Origin: a virus
Strand: one strand, 5' to 3'
DNA: 30,497 nt
IMG/VR virus record: IMGVR_UViG_3300030118_000662
Location: 1-30,497 of that record
Shown here in pieces: positions 14,754 to 22,486 of the stretch. The notes under the pieces are model-generated. The model had not been told where the DNA came from, did not search any database, and was given only the letters and a program-made list of their open reading frames with translations. The stretch's first letter is position 1. Each line of letters begins with the position of its first letter. A program made the position numbers and the translations under genes.

Positions 14754-15124
14754 GGTTCAAATACCTCTCTGAATGTTGCATTTATGGTAGCTCTATTGTT
14801 ATATGGTATTGTTTTACTCCACTGCTCACATACAACTTTTCTAGTTACACTTTCTCCTTCAGGAGCAAAGTTAAAACTAGATGCATTTCTATGTTGTAAG
14901 TCTAAGAAATCTTCTATTTTTTGAGCATCATCCTTAGATTTTTCAAATCGCAAAGTATATACTTTTGGATTTTGATTTTGCGGTAATCCAAAAACTACTC
15001 TCTGCTCAAACCCATCTGCAAAACGTGTAACTCTTGTTAATGGTGCAGATGTTTTCTGCATACCATAAGAGGCTTTAGTTCCCCCTGCTGAAGTTCCAAC
15101 ATCTAAATCATTAAATGTAGCCAT
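14750..15124 (-). CDS. M: Minor tail protein M
   Basis: This 124-residue protein fits the Phage_min_tail family (lambda gpM): TRVTRFADGFEQRVVFGLPQ, then KVYTLRFEKSKDDAQKIEDF, then a short C-terminal end (ATINATFREVFEP). The order tape measure, M, L, K, I, J matches lambda. gpM and gpL together form the tail tip platform. It starts in a TAATG overlap with the tape measure and ends in an ATGA overlap with L. Confidence 0.87.
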   Translation of the reverse strand: MATFNDLDVGTSAGGTKASYGMQKTSAPLTRVTRFADGFEQRVVFGLPQNQNPKVYTLRFEKSKDDAQKIEDFLDLQHRNASSFNFAPEGESVTRKVVCEQWSKTIPYNNRATINATFREVFEP

Positions 15125-16809
15125 TATGCAAGTAATCCTCCGGGTCTTTTTTGTTGTATTAATTCTGATTGTATAGCAACAGATAAAGCTCTTCCAAGTT
15201 CTCTACCACCTGATTCATCTCCTTCAACAGCAGAACCACTTGCATCTACATTTACAACTATATTAGTAGTCATTCCACCTAATTTATTATTTGGAATAAT
15301 TGTTCCAGCAGTACTAGGAACAAACAACTCTGGTCCTTTTTCTCCGACAATAGATGCTTTACCTACAGGTGGTCTACCTCCATTTGCAAAGCCGGGAAGG
15401 TTTGCAAATATTCCAAGTCCTGTACTTTTAAGCAATGTGTTTATACCCATTCTTAAAAGGCTGTTTGCTAAATCATTTATTATATTTTTTGCGGCTTCTC
15501 CTAATGCCATTGTGCCATTTATTGCTCCAACTAAAGCATCAGATATTTGAGAACCAATTGTATCTCCTATCTCAGCAAACGAATCTGCAATAGTTTTTGT
15601 TTTATTATTCATAGTGTCTAATTTATTATTTGTATCTCCAAGAATTTTATTTATTTCTTTATTTTTTTGTGCTTCTTTTACTAAAGCATTTGTTTTATCC
15701 TCTGTCACTTCAAAGTTTTTTTGTTTTAGTTTTTCTGTTTCAATATTTTGTTTTGTAAGTTCTTTTGTTTGTTCTTTTAAAAATTTATTAGCTTCTTTAT
15801 TTCCAAACAAACCAAGTTTTACATCATCCCCAAATTTTAATTTTGTAAGTCTAAGTGCATCATCTCTTGCTTGATTTTCTGCAGTTATAACATTGCTGAA
15901 ACCAATTTTACCAATATTTTGAAATCGTTTAAAAACTCTATCAATTGCTTGAACTGCTTTTGTTGTTTGGTCTAATACAAATTTAATTGTTGGTCCTAAT
16001 ATTTCACCAACAGTTCTTGCTAATGTTTGTACTGAATCAACAAGGGTAGATAATTTACCATTTAAAGTTGTAGCTTGTTTCGTTGCACCACCAAAAAATG
16101 CACCACCTTCACTTGTAAGATTAATTAATGCCTGATTAACGAGTTCAGCACCAATTTTTCCTTTACGCATTGCTGATTCAAATTCTTCTCCTTGCAAACC
16201 TGTTATTTTTTTAAGTTCAGTAGTAATGTCTACTCCTCTTTCTAATAACTGTAGTTCTTCTTCTCTCTGTAATTTACCCTTTGCTCTTATCTGTCCAAAA
16301 GCTAATGCAATGCCTTGAAGGTCTGCACCTGTTGCTCCTGCAACATTAGCTAATCTTTTTGTTGTATCAACTAATTCATCTGTTTCAAAACCAAAAGCTT
16401 TTAATCTTTTGGTTTGTTCAATTAATTCACTACTTGTAAATGGTGTTACAGCACCAAAATCTTGTATTTCTTTTATTATCGTGTTTGTTTTGCTAAGTGA
16501 ACCAGTTAAAACTTCTAAACTTTTTCTTTGTGTTTCAAGTTCTGCAGTTTGCACAAAAACAAATCTTGCTGTAGCAGCAATTGCTAATGCTTTTAATAAA
16601 GGTGCAATTGATCTTGTAAATGTTTTTACACCTCCTGCAGCACCTCTTGCAGCATTACCACTATTTCTAAATGATCGACTTGATCTATCTAATCTATTTT
16701 TTAATTTATCAGTATTATTAGATAATGTTTTTGTAATTGCATTAGTTTTATTTAATGAACTAATAGCATTTTGTGCATTAACTATTAATTCAACTGTCGA
16801 ACGAGCCAC
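15124..16809 (-). CDS. Tail tape measure protein
   Basis: The protein is 561 residues from a GTG start at 16809. The N-terminal part is helical and basic. Around residues 70-230 lies the tape-measure domain (SLEVLTGSLSKTNTIIKEI, FTSSELIEQTKRLKAFGFE, NVAGATGADLQGIALAFGQI, GKLQREEELQLLERGVDI). A Lys/Glu/Asn-rich coiled coil follows. The C-terminal end (FANGGRPPVGKASIVGEKGP, then ELFVPSTAGTIIPNNKLGG) is the usual tape-measure tail. This is short for the family; by the known scale of about 0.15 nm per residue it would set a tail of roughly 80-85 nm. It follows the G/GT chaperones, as in lambda (G-T-H). Confidence 0.93.
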   Translation of the reverse strand: MARSTVELIVNAQNAISSLNKTNAITKTLSNNTDKLKNRLDRSSRSFRNSGNAARGAAGGVKTFTRSIAPLLKALAIAATARFVFVQTAELETQRKSLEVLTGSLSKTNTIIKEIQDFGAVTPFTSSELIEQTKRLKAFGFETDELVDTTKRLANVAGATGADLQGIALAFGQIRAKGKLQREEELQLLERGVDITTELKKITGLQGEEFESAMRKGKIGAELVNQALINLTSEGGAFFGGATKQATTLNGKLSTLVDSVQTLARTVGEILGPTIKFVLDQTTKAVQAIDRVFKRFQNIGKIGFSNVITAENQARDDALRLTKLKFGDDVKLGLFGNKEANKFLKEQTKELTKQNIETEKLKQKNFEVTEDKTNALVKEAQKNKEINKILGDTNNKLDTMNNKTKTIADSFAEIGDTIGSQISDALVGAINGTMALGEAAKNIINDLANSLLRMGINTLLKSTGLGIFANLPGFANGGRPPVGKASIVGEKGPELFVPSTAGTIIPNNKLGGMTTNIVVNVDASGSAVEGDESGGRELGRALSVAIQSELIQQKRPGGLLA

Positions 16810-16833
16810 AAAACTAAGAATCTTTACTCTATA

Positions 16834-17363
16834 TTACCTTGTTTTATGTTTTTGACGATTTATTTCTTGTTTTTCTCTTTCATTTTTAACGTCAAAATAC
16901 GCTGCCCAGAATACTAACTCTTCTTCTGTAATAGATTTTCTTAATTCTTGTAATGTTTTACCAAGTTTTGCTGCGAGAAAAAACTCAAAATTGAGCCAAT
17001 GATCTCGCTTTATTAGTTTTTTGCTGGTGTTACATCAATATTTATATTCATCATAAATAATTCCAGATCATTTAAAACTGTTTCTGGCAAAAATCTTTTT
17101 AAATTTTCTGCATCTGCAGAAGCAAAAGCTTTTGTTCCATCTTCATTTTGGGCTAATTGACATAATAATCTTGTTGAAACTGCAAGAGCTTCATCTGTAC
17201 CAGTTGCAGCTTGTGCTTGTATTCTGTCGTATCTAGTTAATGGTGGAAAATATATATCCTTTAAATGAGTGCCATCAGGGTTTTTTAATTCAAACTTTCT
17301 TCTTTCATGCATTACAGATTCATATGCTTCTGTAATGAGGTCAACGGTTCTTTTTGCTGGCAT
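16834..17363 (-). CDS. GT: GT tail assembly chaperone (-1 frameshift product)
   Basis: The G frame (17363-17013) is joined by a -1 ribosomal frameshift at the A-AAA-AAC site (17016-17022) to a second open frame ending with TAA at 16834-16836. After the shift the sequence reads LIKRDHWLNFEFFLAAK, then LGKTLQELRKSITEEELVFW, AAYFDVKNEREK, QEINRQKHKTR: 60 extra residues for a total of 176. The E-E-L-V-F-W-A-A-Y-F segment is the usual T-domain pattern. This second frame has no convincing start codon of its own. In lambda GT recruits the tail tube protein to the G-coated tape measure. The shift is inferred from sequence. Confidence 0.85.
17013..17363 (-). CDS. G: Tail assembly chaperone G
   Basis: This 116-residue protein begins MPAKRTVDLITEAYESVMHE and includes LKDIYFPPLTRYDRIQAQA and RFLPETVLNDLELFMMNINI. 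The length and placing between major tail protein and tape measure fit lambda gpG. It ends in TPAKN, where the last two sense codons are part of the frameshift site, so the zero-frame product and the 176-residue GT form share the first 116 residues. gpG coats the tape measure during tail assembly and is not in the virion. A six-base-pair hairpin precedes the start. Confidence 0.85.
   Translation of the reverse strand: MPAKRTVDLITEAYESVMHERRKFELKNPDGTHLKDIYFPPLTRYDRIQAQAATGTDEALAVSTRLLCQLAQNEDGTKAFASADAENLKRFLPETVLNDLELFMMNINIDVTPAKN
17016..17022 (-). promoter_or_regulatory. A-AAA-AAC -1 frameshift site
   Basis: On the minus strand the last codons of G read GCA AAA AAC TAA, which contains the classic heptamer A-AAA-AAC in the correct zero-frame phase, directly before the stop. 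Slipping back one base re-pairs the two tRNAs on AAA AAA and opens the 60-residue T frame. The stop codon immediately 3' of the heptamer is a feature that often raises shifting efficiency. No strong downstream stem was confirmed by eye. Confidence 0.85.
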
Positions 17364-17386
17364 AGGGTTTTAATTGTATTACCCTA
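17363..17386 (-). promoter_or_regulatory. Hairpin between major tail protein and G
   Basis: TAGGGT (minus strand 17386-17381) and ACCCTA (17368-17363) form a 6-bp perfect inverted repeat around a 12-base loop, and the last A of the right arm is the A of the G start codon. It fills the short gap after the major tail protein. It could lower translation of G relative to the abundant tail protein, or act as a weak terminator. The stem is short. Confidence 0.4.
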
Positions 17387-17391
17387 ATATA

Positions 17392-17808
17392 CTATACAGT
17401 TGAGTTAATGGTACCAGTAGTAATAAACGTAATGGCTATTTCCTCTATCTCTCCCATTGTGGCCGAATGCTCTGCATTTGTAATAATAACTGATGCTGCA
17501 ATTTTCTTTGCAGCTGTATCTCTATCTGGAAACAGCTCAATCAAACCATCTCCATTATCTCCTGTTGCAAGAGCATCATCAATAAATGCTTGATAATCAC
17601 TATTGCCTGAAGCATTATAGAGAACTGTTGCTCCACCTTCTCCTGAAATCTGACCTCCAACAAATGTTTTAAATGTGTCTCCCATGACAGTTGTTTCTTG
17701 TGTATCTTTTGTTATAGAAAGATTCCATGCTCTGAGATCACTGACAATAGCTTCAGTTCCACCAGCATTATTAAACATTAGTTTGCCAACATCTCCCTTG
17801 GTAGCCAT
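17392..17808 (-). CDS. Major tail tube protein
   Basis: This 138-residue protein (MATKGDVGKLMFNNAGGTEA, LRAWNLSITKDTQETTVMGD, FKTFVGGQISGEGGATVLYN, ending IAITFITTGTINSTV) has the pattern of short siphovirus tail tube proteins, rich in beta and without the extra Ig domain seen in lambda gpV. Its place between the tail terminator and the G/GT chaperones is exactly where the tube gene belongs. It should form stacked hexameric rings. A hairpin follows it. Confidence 0.85.
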   Translation of the reverse strand: MATKGDVGKLMFNNAGGTEAIVSDLRAWNLSITKDTQETTVMGDTFKTFVGGQISGEGGATVLYNASGNSDYQAFIDDALATGDNGDGLIELFPDRDTAAKKIAASVIITNAEHSATMGEIEEIAITFITTGTINSTV

Positions 17809-17833
17809 AACAGAAAAAAGTATTTATTTTATA

Positions 17834-17986
17834 TTAACCTTTTTTTGACTTTTTTACATCTATTTCACAATTTTGTTGGCTCTCATAATATTTCCTACAT
17901 TCTGGATCCCAGTACTTTGCATCCCTTCTTCCTTTTACAGCCTCGATTGCATCAAGCATTGGTTCTGTTATTTCAAGTTTAGGCAT
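17834..17986 (-). CDS. Small hypothetical protein, 50 residues
   Basis: The ORF starts MPKLEITEPMLDAIEAVKGR and continues RDAKYWDPECRKYYESQQNC, ending EIDVKKSKKG. It is helical, with two cysteines and an aromatic cluster, and has no membrane segment. It fills the gap between the tail terminator and the major tail protein, and its ATG is only two bases after the terminator gene's stop. The Asp/Trp-rich middle and basic end look like a real small phage protein. I do not recognise it. Confidence 0.6.
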   Translation of the reverse strand: MPKLEITEPMLDAIEAVKGRRDAKYWDPECRKYYESQQNCEIDVKKSKKG

Positions 17987-17988
17987 AA

Positions 17989-18411
17989 TTAGAGTTCCTC
18001 ATATATTTCAAAAGTTATTCTTAATTGTGTTTGAAATTTACCCTCAGCAGTAGTTGTTAAAACTTCTGGACCAACGGCAGAATCAAAAATAACATTTGAA
18101 ACTGTAATGTTATTGTATAAGTCTCTTAGTCTTTTGCCAATGACTAAATTCTCTCCTAATCCAACACCTTCTTCTGTAAATATATCTAAAATTAATAAAC
18201 CTGTAATGCTATTTGTAGAGTTTTGACTTCCACCCATTGTTAAATAGTTTGATACTCCAAAACTTGTTTGACAATGCACAAACGACTCAACAGTTGACAT
18301 ATCAAAAGGCATATTATGAAAAACAACCGAAACTATTGGTGGTTCTTTTAATTCAGTAATAAGTCTTTGCTCTATTGTTTTACGAACATTATTTAGATTT
18401 ACAGCAGCCAT
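17989..18411 (-). CDS. Tail terminator protein
   Basis: This 140-residue protein starts with VNLNNVRKTIEQRLITELKE and has a beta-rich core (TGLLILDIFTEEGVGLGENL, VIGKRLRDLYNNIT) ending in FQTQLRITFEIYEEL. This layout, together with its place between the gp10-like neck protein and the tail tube gene, matches the lambda gpU or DUF4128-type tail terminator. The protein caps the finished tail and joins it to the head. The assignment relies strongly on order. Confidence 0.72.
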   Translation of the reverse strand: MAAVNLNNVRKTIEQRLITELKEPPIVSVVFHNMPFDMSTVESFVHCQTSFGVSNYLTMGGSQNSTNSITGLLILDIFTEEGVGLGENLVIGKRLRDLYNNITVSNVIFDSAVGPEVLTTTAEGKFQTQLRITFEIYEEL

Positions 18412-18413
18412 AA

Positions 18414-18752
18414 TTATCTACCAAATTTTTGTTGAATGTGTTGTTGAATTTGTTTTGCTATTAATTCTGGATAACCCCTTGTTGTACCTTTTGTTGTCCT
18501 GTATTGTCCTTGCCAACTTGGAGGTAAATTAGTTCCAAATGCAACAGGTTCAGCATATTCTACATTTGTTGAAACAACCCCTTTAAATGGTTTAATATCA
18601 CTATTCCATGATCTTGCTAAATTACCAGAAACTTTTGGTGTTTCGAATACAACTTTTTCTTCCCATAGCAATGTTGCACTTTGAACAACTTTAACTACAT
18701 CTTTATAAAATTTTTCGTCAACAATAGAATCAAGTCTTATTTCTCTTGCCAT
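18414..18752 (-). CDS. HK97 gp10-like neck protein
   Basis: This 112-residue protein has the HK97 gp10 pattern: a helical start (VDEKFYKDVVKVVQSATLLW), then PKVSGNLARSWNS and NVEYAEPVAFGTNLPPSW, ending IQQHIQQKFGR. The P-x-x-S-G-x-L-x-x-S-W core is the family's hallmark. These proteins act at the head-tail junction or tail completion. It starts in a TAATG overlap with the gene upstream, so production is coupled. Confidence 0.82.
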   Translation of the reverse strand: MAREIRLDSIVDEKFYKDVVKVVQSATLLWEEKVVFETPKVSGNLARSWNSDIKPFKGVVSTNVEYAEPVAFGTNLPPSWQGQYRTTKGTTRGYPELIAKQIQQHIQQKFGR

Positions 18753-19108
18753 TATGCTCTCAGATAAATTAAATATTTAATATTAGTATTATCTTGAACA
18801 TCAGTATCAATTCTTATAATTCTATATTCGATTGAACTTATTATTACTTTATCTTTTGTTGTTGGGGTAAATGTTAAAGCACTAGCTGCAACATTTACCT
18901 TTTTATCATTTTGAGAAACTAAATCACTAATTTCTACAGTAGAAACATCTTCAAGATGGCCTTTTATAGTAACAGATTGTTGATTCTTTACTACCTTTCC
19001 GTTAACAGGGTCATAAGAACTTACAATTGTTCTTTTTATTGTTATATCGCCACCAAATCTCATTAATGTTTTGTTAGCAACTTTTTGTAGTGATGATGCA
19101 ATACCCAT
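18752..19108 (-). CDS. Head closure-like protein
   Basis: This 118-residue protein (LQKVANKTLMRFGGDITIKR, then VVKNQQSVTIKGHLEDVSTV, then DKVIISSIEYRIIRIDTDVQ) has the beta-barrel look of phage head-closure or head-tail joining proteins. The segments around GxxTIKG and YRIIRI fit that fold. Its position after the adaptor and before the gp10-like gene agrees. The exact family is uncertain. Confidence 0.7.
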   Translation of the reverse strand: MGIASSLQKVANKTLMRFGGDITIKRTIVSSYDPVNGKVVKNQQSVTIKGHLEDVSTVEISDLVSQNDKKVNVAASALTFTPTTKDKVIISSIEYRIIRIDTDVQDNTNIKYLIYLRA

Positions 19109-19329
19109 TACAATTTATATGCAATAACAGTACCACTTGAAAGGGTAATACTTGTAATGACTCCTTCGATTTTACAGTTTGACTTTAAATCAATACTTGT
19201 TAAATCGCCAGTAATATTTTCTGCAACTAATGTTGCAATAGCAGAATCTTTAAGTGCTTGAACACAGCCAAATCTACCTGTAACTGCACTAGTGTCATTG
19301 ATAATAACTGCTGCTGGATAGTAAGTCAT
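19108..19329 (-). CDS. Small connector-region protein, 73 residues
   Basis: The ATG at 19329 is preceded by AAGGAG at good spacing, so I prefer it to an in-frame start at 19431 that would overlap the upstream gene by about 100 bases. The product starts MTYYPAAVIINDTSAVTGRF and ends TLSSGTVIAYKL. It is mainly beta and resembles a short beta-barrel. Many phages have a small protein of this size between adaptor and closure genes. I recognise no named family. It ends in a TAATG overlap with the next gene. Confidence 0.65.
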   Translation of the reverse strand: MTYYPAAVIINDTSAVTGRFGCVQALKDSAIATLVAENITGDLTSIDLKSNCKIEGVITSITLSSGTVIAYKL

Positions 19330-19330
19330 T

Positions 19331-19891
19331 TTAACTCCTTTTAATTGCAATGTTTCCGGGTCCGCTAATTCGCAAACCTGTAAAATACCTTTCAAACAAT
19401 GGTGGTACTCTATCAGCACCAACAGCACCATAGAAATTTGGTGTTGCTTCTATGTTACCTAGTTTTACAGTTTTGTAATCTTCTAGACCACTTAATCCTA
19501 ACCCATCTCTATTGTTATTCAAATATACAGCTAAAATACTTTGTGCTTCTTTTACTTGAAAAGGAATCTCTGTTGCAGTGTAATAATCAGTTGTAACTCT
19601 ATATGGAAATCCAACAGAATAAGTGCTTACGAATTTATCTGGTTTTCTAACTCCTACTCTTGGCCATTGTAAAACTTGTGTATCTGTAGCCTGTGCTCCA
19701 ATAAATCTTTCACGATCAACTCTAATAGCAGCAGTTACTAAGGCTCTATTTTTATTGTCATCTGTAGCAGAAATCCATGCTTGGACATCATCATCAATAA
19801 TTAATCCTTCAATAAATGTGTTTGCATCAGAAAGTGTTATATAACTATTCGCTGATGCTCCCCCCACTGTTGCGTCTATCGTGATTGCCAT
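19331..19891 (-). CDS. Head-tail adaptor (DnaT-like domain protein)
   Basis: The 186-residue protein begins MAITIDATVGGASANSYITL, followed by SDANTFIEGLIIDDDVQAWI and a helical core (RALVTAAIRVDRERFIGAQ, then TQVLQWPRVG). This is the pattern of phage proteins often labelled DnaT-like single-strand binding, but the place right after capsid genes indicates a head-tail adaptor (connector) role. A helix-rich C-terminus (PFQVKEAQSILAVYLNNNRD) also fits. The DnaT label should not be taken as function. Confidence 0.78.
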   Translation of the reverse strand: MAITIDATVGGASANSYITLSDANTFIEGLIIDDDVQAWISATDDNKNRALVTAAIRVDRERFIGAQATDTQVLQWPRVGVRKPDKFVSTYSVGFPYRVTTDYYTATEIPFQVKEAQSILAVYLNNNRDGLGLSGLEDYKTVKLGNIEATPNFYGAVGADRVPPLFERYFTGLRISGPGNIAIKRS

Positions 19892-19994
19892 TTTCTTTTA
19901 ATTTAGGCTTACGTTTTGTTTTTTTTAAAGGGACAGGGGCTACTTGTTTAGTAGCCTCCTGTTCTCTCATTCGTCTAAATGCGAACATTCCCAT
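19845..19994 (-). CDS. Small basic protein overlapping adaptor start
   Basis: An ATG at 19994 overlaps the stop of the decoration-like gene (TAATG). It gives 49 residues: MGMFAFRRMREQEATKQ, then basic VPLKKTKRKPKLKENG, then DRRNSGGSISE. The last 47 bases overlap the adaptor gene in another frame. The start coupling, and the fact that it fills the gap, support it. Small Lys/Arg-rich proteins of this kind are common between capsid and connector genes. Function unknown. Confidence 0.5.
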   Translation of the reverse strand: MGMFAFRRMREQEATKQVAPVPLKKTKRKPKLKENGNHDRRNSGGSISE

Positions 19995-20359
19995 TAACTT
20001 GCAGAACCTTTGAAAATTCCGAAATTAATTACAACTGCTTCAGATAAAGAACCAGCAGATACATTTGTAACTGTGATCTTAAATGAACCAGCCGCTACAG
20101 CACTTACTCCTAATAAATAGGAACCAGCAGTACCACCAGAAGCTATTGCAACAAAAGGAATATCTGCAGCAGCTACTTTATCGTTTGTAACTTCAAAAGT
20201 TGCTTCAGCAGCAGCACCTAAAGCTGCATCATTCATAGTGATAACACCTGATTCAGTATTAAGTGTTACTCCAGTAGTTTTGTTAGTTGCTTGGGTTACA
20301 GAACCACCAGTTGTTGGTCCAGTAAGTTTTCCAGCAGTAACCTCAAATAAAGATGGCAT
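19994..20359 (-). CDS. Putative capsid decoration protein
   Basis: This 121-residue protein is rich in Ala, Thr, Gly and Val with no cysteine and no charged clusters (MPSLFEVTAGKLTGPTTGGS, TNKTTGVTLNTESGVITMND, SGGTAGSYLLGVSAVAAGSF, KITVTNVSAGSLSEAVVINF). It looks like a beta-sandwich. It lies immediately downstream of the major capsid gene, with a good AGAGG ribosome site, where head decoration or stabilisation proteins are usually encoded. The call rests on context and composition. Confidence 0.55.
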   Translation of the reverse strand: MPSLFEVTAGKLTGPTTGGSVTQATNKTTGVTLNTESGVITMNDAALGAAAEATFEVTNDKVAAADIPFVAIASGGTAGSYLLGVSAVAAGSFKITVTNVSAGSLSEAVVINFGIFKGSAS

Positions 20360-20371
20360 AATAATTTACCT

Positions 20372-21403
20372 CTAGTCTTGAGTAGATACGTTAGTTGCTC
20401 TAACGATACCAATGTTCTTTGTCTCGTAGACTTTCGACCAGTTGCCTACAGTTGCAAGTTGTGTTCTGTTTGGATTAGTTGTTGTAACTGCCCATTTTGA
20501 ACCAACAGGATGATATGTGTAATGCAAGTCAATAGCCATTGCATCTGATTTAGCCAGAATGTCTCTGTCTGTTTCAGTTGTAAGACCAGCTTGCTCTCCA
20601 CTAGCTACAGCACCAGCAGTAAAGAAATATGTACTGTATTCAGTTGAAGAACCACTGCCTGTAGTAGAAACATCATCTGAAACAATAACTCTTAATCCAC
20701 AATATGTTGGGACTGTATCATTACCAGCAGTATAAGCACCTGTGATAGAACCACCAGAAGCAGTTGCAGATCCACCATTGCCATCTGATGCAAGAACATA
20801 GTCAACCATTTTTCTTTCAACAAGATCATAGTAAACTTTGCTATGCATACAAACTGCTGTAAGTTTGTCTCCTTGATCTCCCAGTATTGATCTAGCCTTT
20901 GCTACGTGTCTTGGAGATAATCCTGTTGGAGTATCACTAGAGCCACCATCAATAGTTAGACCAAAAAATGCAGCATTAGAATCTGTTGAGTTAACAGAAC
21001 CAAATACACCATCAAGACAAGCAAGTAAATCTTTTTGTCTTTGGTTTGCAATATATGCACCAATTTTTTGACCAATTGCTGCCATTGGATCTGCACCAGA
21101 AGCTAATGCAGCTAAATCTCTTGATTCAAATGCACGACCTCTGTGTAAAATAACACCAACTTGTTTGTCAGTTGAAATTTTGCCGGGTGTCAAAGAACTT
21201 GAATCTGATAAAACCTCAAAGTCTCCACTTAAGTTTGCAGAGAAAAAAGGTACATTAACGAAATCTCCACCTTCAGTAGCATTTAACTCAGCCATAGGCG
21301 CAACCACACCGCTTGCAAGAAATGAATCTCTAGCAGTAGTTTGCTCTATGACATATGGAGTAAATACCTCTGGAATGATGAGATCACTCCTAAGAACTGC
21401 CAT
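20372..21403 (-). CDS. Major capsid protein
   Basis: This 343-residue protein (MAVLRSDLIIPEVFTPYVIE, then VAPMAELNATEGGDFVNVPF, then DKQVGVILHRGRAFESRDLA, then ALASGADPMAAIGQKIGAYI) matches HK97-fold capsid proteins with an N-arm, spine helix and A-domain segments (LTAVCMHSKVYYDLVERKM, then VDYVLASDGNGG). Its place between scaffold and decoration genes agrees. No long N-terminal delta domain is present, which is consistent with a separate scaffold gene. No clear Shine-Dalgarno precedes the ATG. Confidence 0.87.
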   Translation of the reverse strand: MAVLRSDLIIPEVFTPYVIEQTTARDSFLASGVVAPMAELNATEGGDFVNVPFFSANLSGDFEVLSDSSSLTPGKISTDKQVGVILHRGRAFESRDLAALASGADPMAAIGQKIGAYIANQRQKDLLACLDGVFGSVNSTDSNAAFFGLTIDGGSSDTPTGLSPRHVAKARSILGDQGDKLTAVCMHSKVYYDLVERKMVDYVLASDGNGGSATASGGSITGAYTAGNDTVPTYCGLRVIVSDDVSTTGSGSSTEYSTYFFTAGAVASGEQAGLTTETDRDILAKSDAMAIDLHYTYHPVGSKWAVTTTNPNRTQLATVGNWSKVYETKNIGIVRATNVSTQD

Positions 21404-21480
21404 GTGTTCAAGAATAAAAAATTAACGGTTGTGGGCGTAACCCTATTTGACTTAGCGTAGCCTTGCCTAATATTTACATA
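21404..21480. other. Intergenic gap before major capsid gene
   Basis: This 77-base gap between scaffold and capsid genes is one of the longest in the minus-strand run. On the minus strand it contains imperfect hairpins (GGTT and AACC around eight bases; TTAG and CTAA around a weaker stem) and a T-rich stretch just before the start. A capsid-specific promoter or processing site could sit here, but I see no convincing -35/-10 pair. Confidence 0.35.
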
Positions 21481-22176
21481 TTAACGTGTTTTAGCAATAT
21501 CTCTCAACTTTTGCCAAGTTTCCTTACCATAAGTTTTAAAAATACGACCTTGTTCTGTAATATCCTCACTGTTTTTAAGAAATGGTTTTAACATATCCTC
21601 TGAAAAATTATCTGAAGATGGTCTTGAAATAGGTGCTCCTCCACCTGTAGGCATTTTACTTTTCAGTAAATATGGCTTTTCTTTCTCTAGTTTGTTTTTC
21701 ACATATTCTTGTACTGGCAGTTGTTCGTATCCATCTACAACAACTGGCACTCCATCTTTAATCTGTATTTGATCTTTTGGCACAAGATTATTTAATACCA
21801 ATTCAGGGTCATGTGTAACGTCAGACAATGCTTGCATTGCTGGTGCAATAAGTTCAAGCTCTCTGTTTCGAGCTTCTAGCTTTGCTATTCGTTCTTTGTC
21901 TTCTGCTGACTTGTCTCGATATTGTTGTTCTAATAAATTTTTTGATTCTTCGTATTTACCCTCTCTTTCTAAATCTTCTTGCTCACGTTTTTGTTTAAAA
22001 GCAAGTAATGCTTCATAATCTTCTGGAACAGATTTATCTGATACAGGCTTTTGATTTTTTAATTTGCCAATAAGCTCATAATTTTTTGCTTCTAGCTTTT
22101 TAACAGATTCCCTGAGTTGATCAATTTCTGTGTTGTTTTCTTGTGGCGTAACCACTTCTTTGTTTTCTTCAGACAT
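21481..22176 (-). CDS. Capsid scaffolding protein
   Basis: The 231-residue protein is highly charged and helical. The first two thirds form a coiled coil (TEIDQLRESVKKLEAKNYEL, then REGKYEESKNLLEQQYRDKS, then AEDKERIAKLEARNRELEL). A structured C-terminal part (PTGGGAPISRPSSDNFSED) is followed by a basic helix (TYGKETWQKLRDIAKTR), which is how scaffolds bind capsid protein. It directly precedes the capsid gene. No protease gene is seen nearby, so release rather than cleavage is likely. Confidence 0.82.
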   Translation of the reverse strand: MSEENKEVVTPQENNTEIDQLRESVKKLEAKNYELIGKLKNQKPVSDKSVPEDYEALLAFKQKREQEDLEREGKYEESKNLLEQQYRDKSAEDKERIAKLEARNRELELIAPAMQALSDVTHDPELVLNNLVPKDQIQIKDGVPVVVDGYEQLPVQEYVKNKLEKEKPYLLKSKMPTGGGAPISRPSSDNFSEDMLKPFLKNSEDITEQGRIFKTYGKETWQKLRDIAKTR

Positions 22177-22213
22177 AAATTAGTCGTAAACTAAATGATT
22201 TATTGTAATTATA

Positions 22214-22486
22214 TTACCATTTTACTTTTGCTGCCCAAAATGCTGCAGACATTTTTCCTCTTGCAATATTTTTTGCATGTCTAGCTAAAAAAGATTTGCG
22301 TCGAGCTTTACCTTTATCTGTTTTTGGATTTTTTCCTGCCCCAGATACACCTTGTTGACCAAATCTAATTAATTTTACTTTATCTCCTTCTTTTGCTAAT
22401 ACTGCATGGGATTTAGTTGGATGATTCGGAGTTCTTTTTGGTTTGTTAAAACCAGAAAAAGATTCTTTACCACGTTTAACTGTCAT
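22214..22486 (-). CDS. Small basic protein (marine-phage family, DUF6321-like)
   Basis: This 90-residue basic protein has a strong conserved-looking core: FNKPKRTPNHPTKSHAVLAK, then KLIRFGQQGVSGAGKNPKT, then KGKARRKSFLARHAKNIARG, ending KMSAAFWAAKVKW. I recall this pattern well from cyanophage and other marine phage genomes, where it is a small protein of unknown function. The conserved His/Arg/Lys residues would suit nucleic-acid binding. It starts in an ATGA overlap with the protein upstream. The family name is from memory. Confidence 0.7.
   Translation of the reverse strand: MTVKRGKESFSGFNKPKRTPNHPTKSHAVLAKEGDKVKLIRFGQQGVSGAGKNPKTDKGKARRKSFLARHAKNIARGKMSAAFWAAKVKW

Noticed and set aside
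19331-19891. DnaT-like single-strand DNA binding function
   Set aside because: The sequence does match proteins with that label, but its location among connector genes points to a head-tail adaptor; no replication genes are nearby.
22177-22213. Hairpin TTAGT/ACTAA upstream of the scaffold gene
   Set aside because: Only five AT-rich base pairs with no U-run or conserved neighbours; too weak to call.
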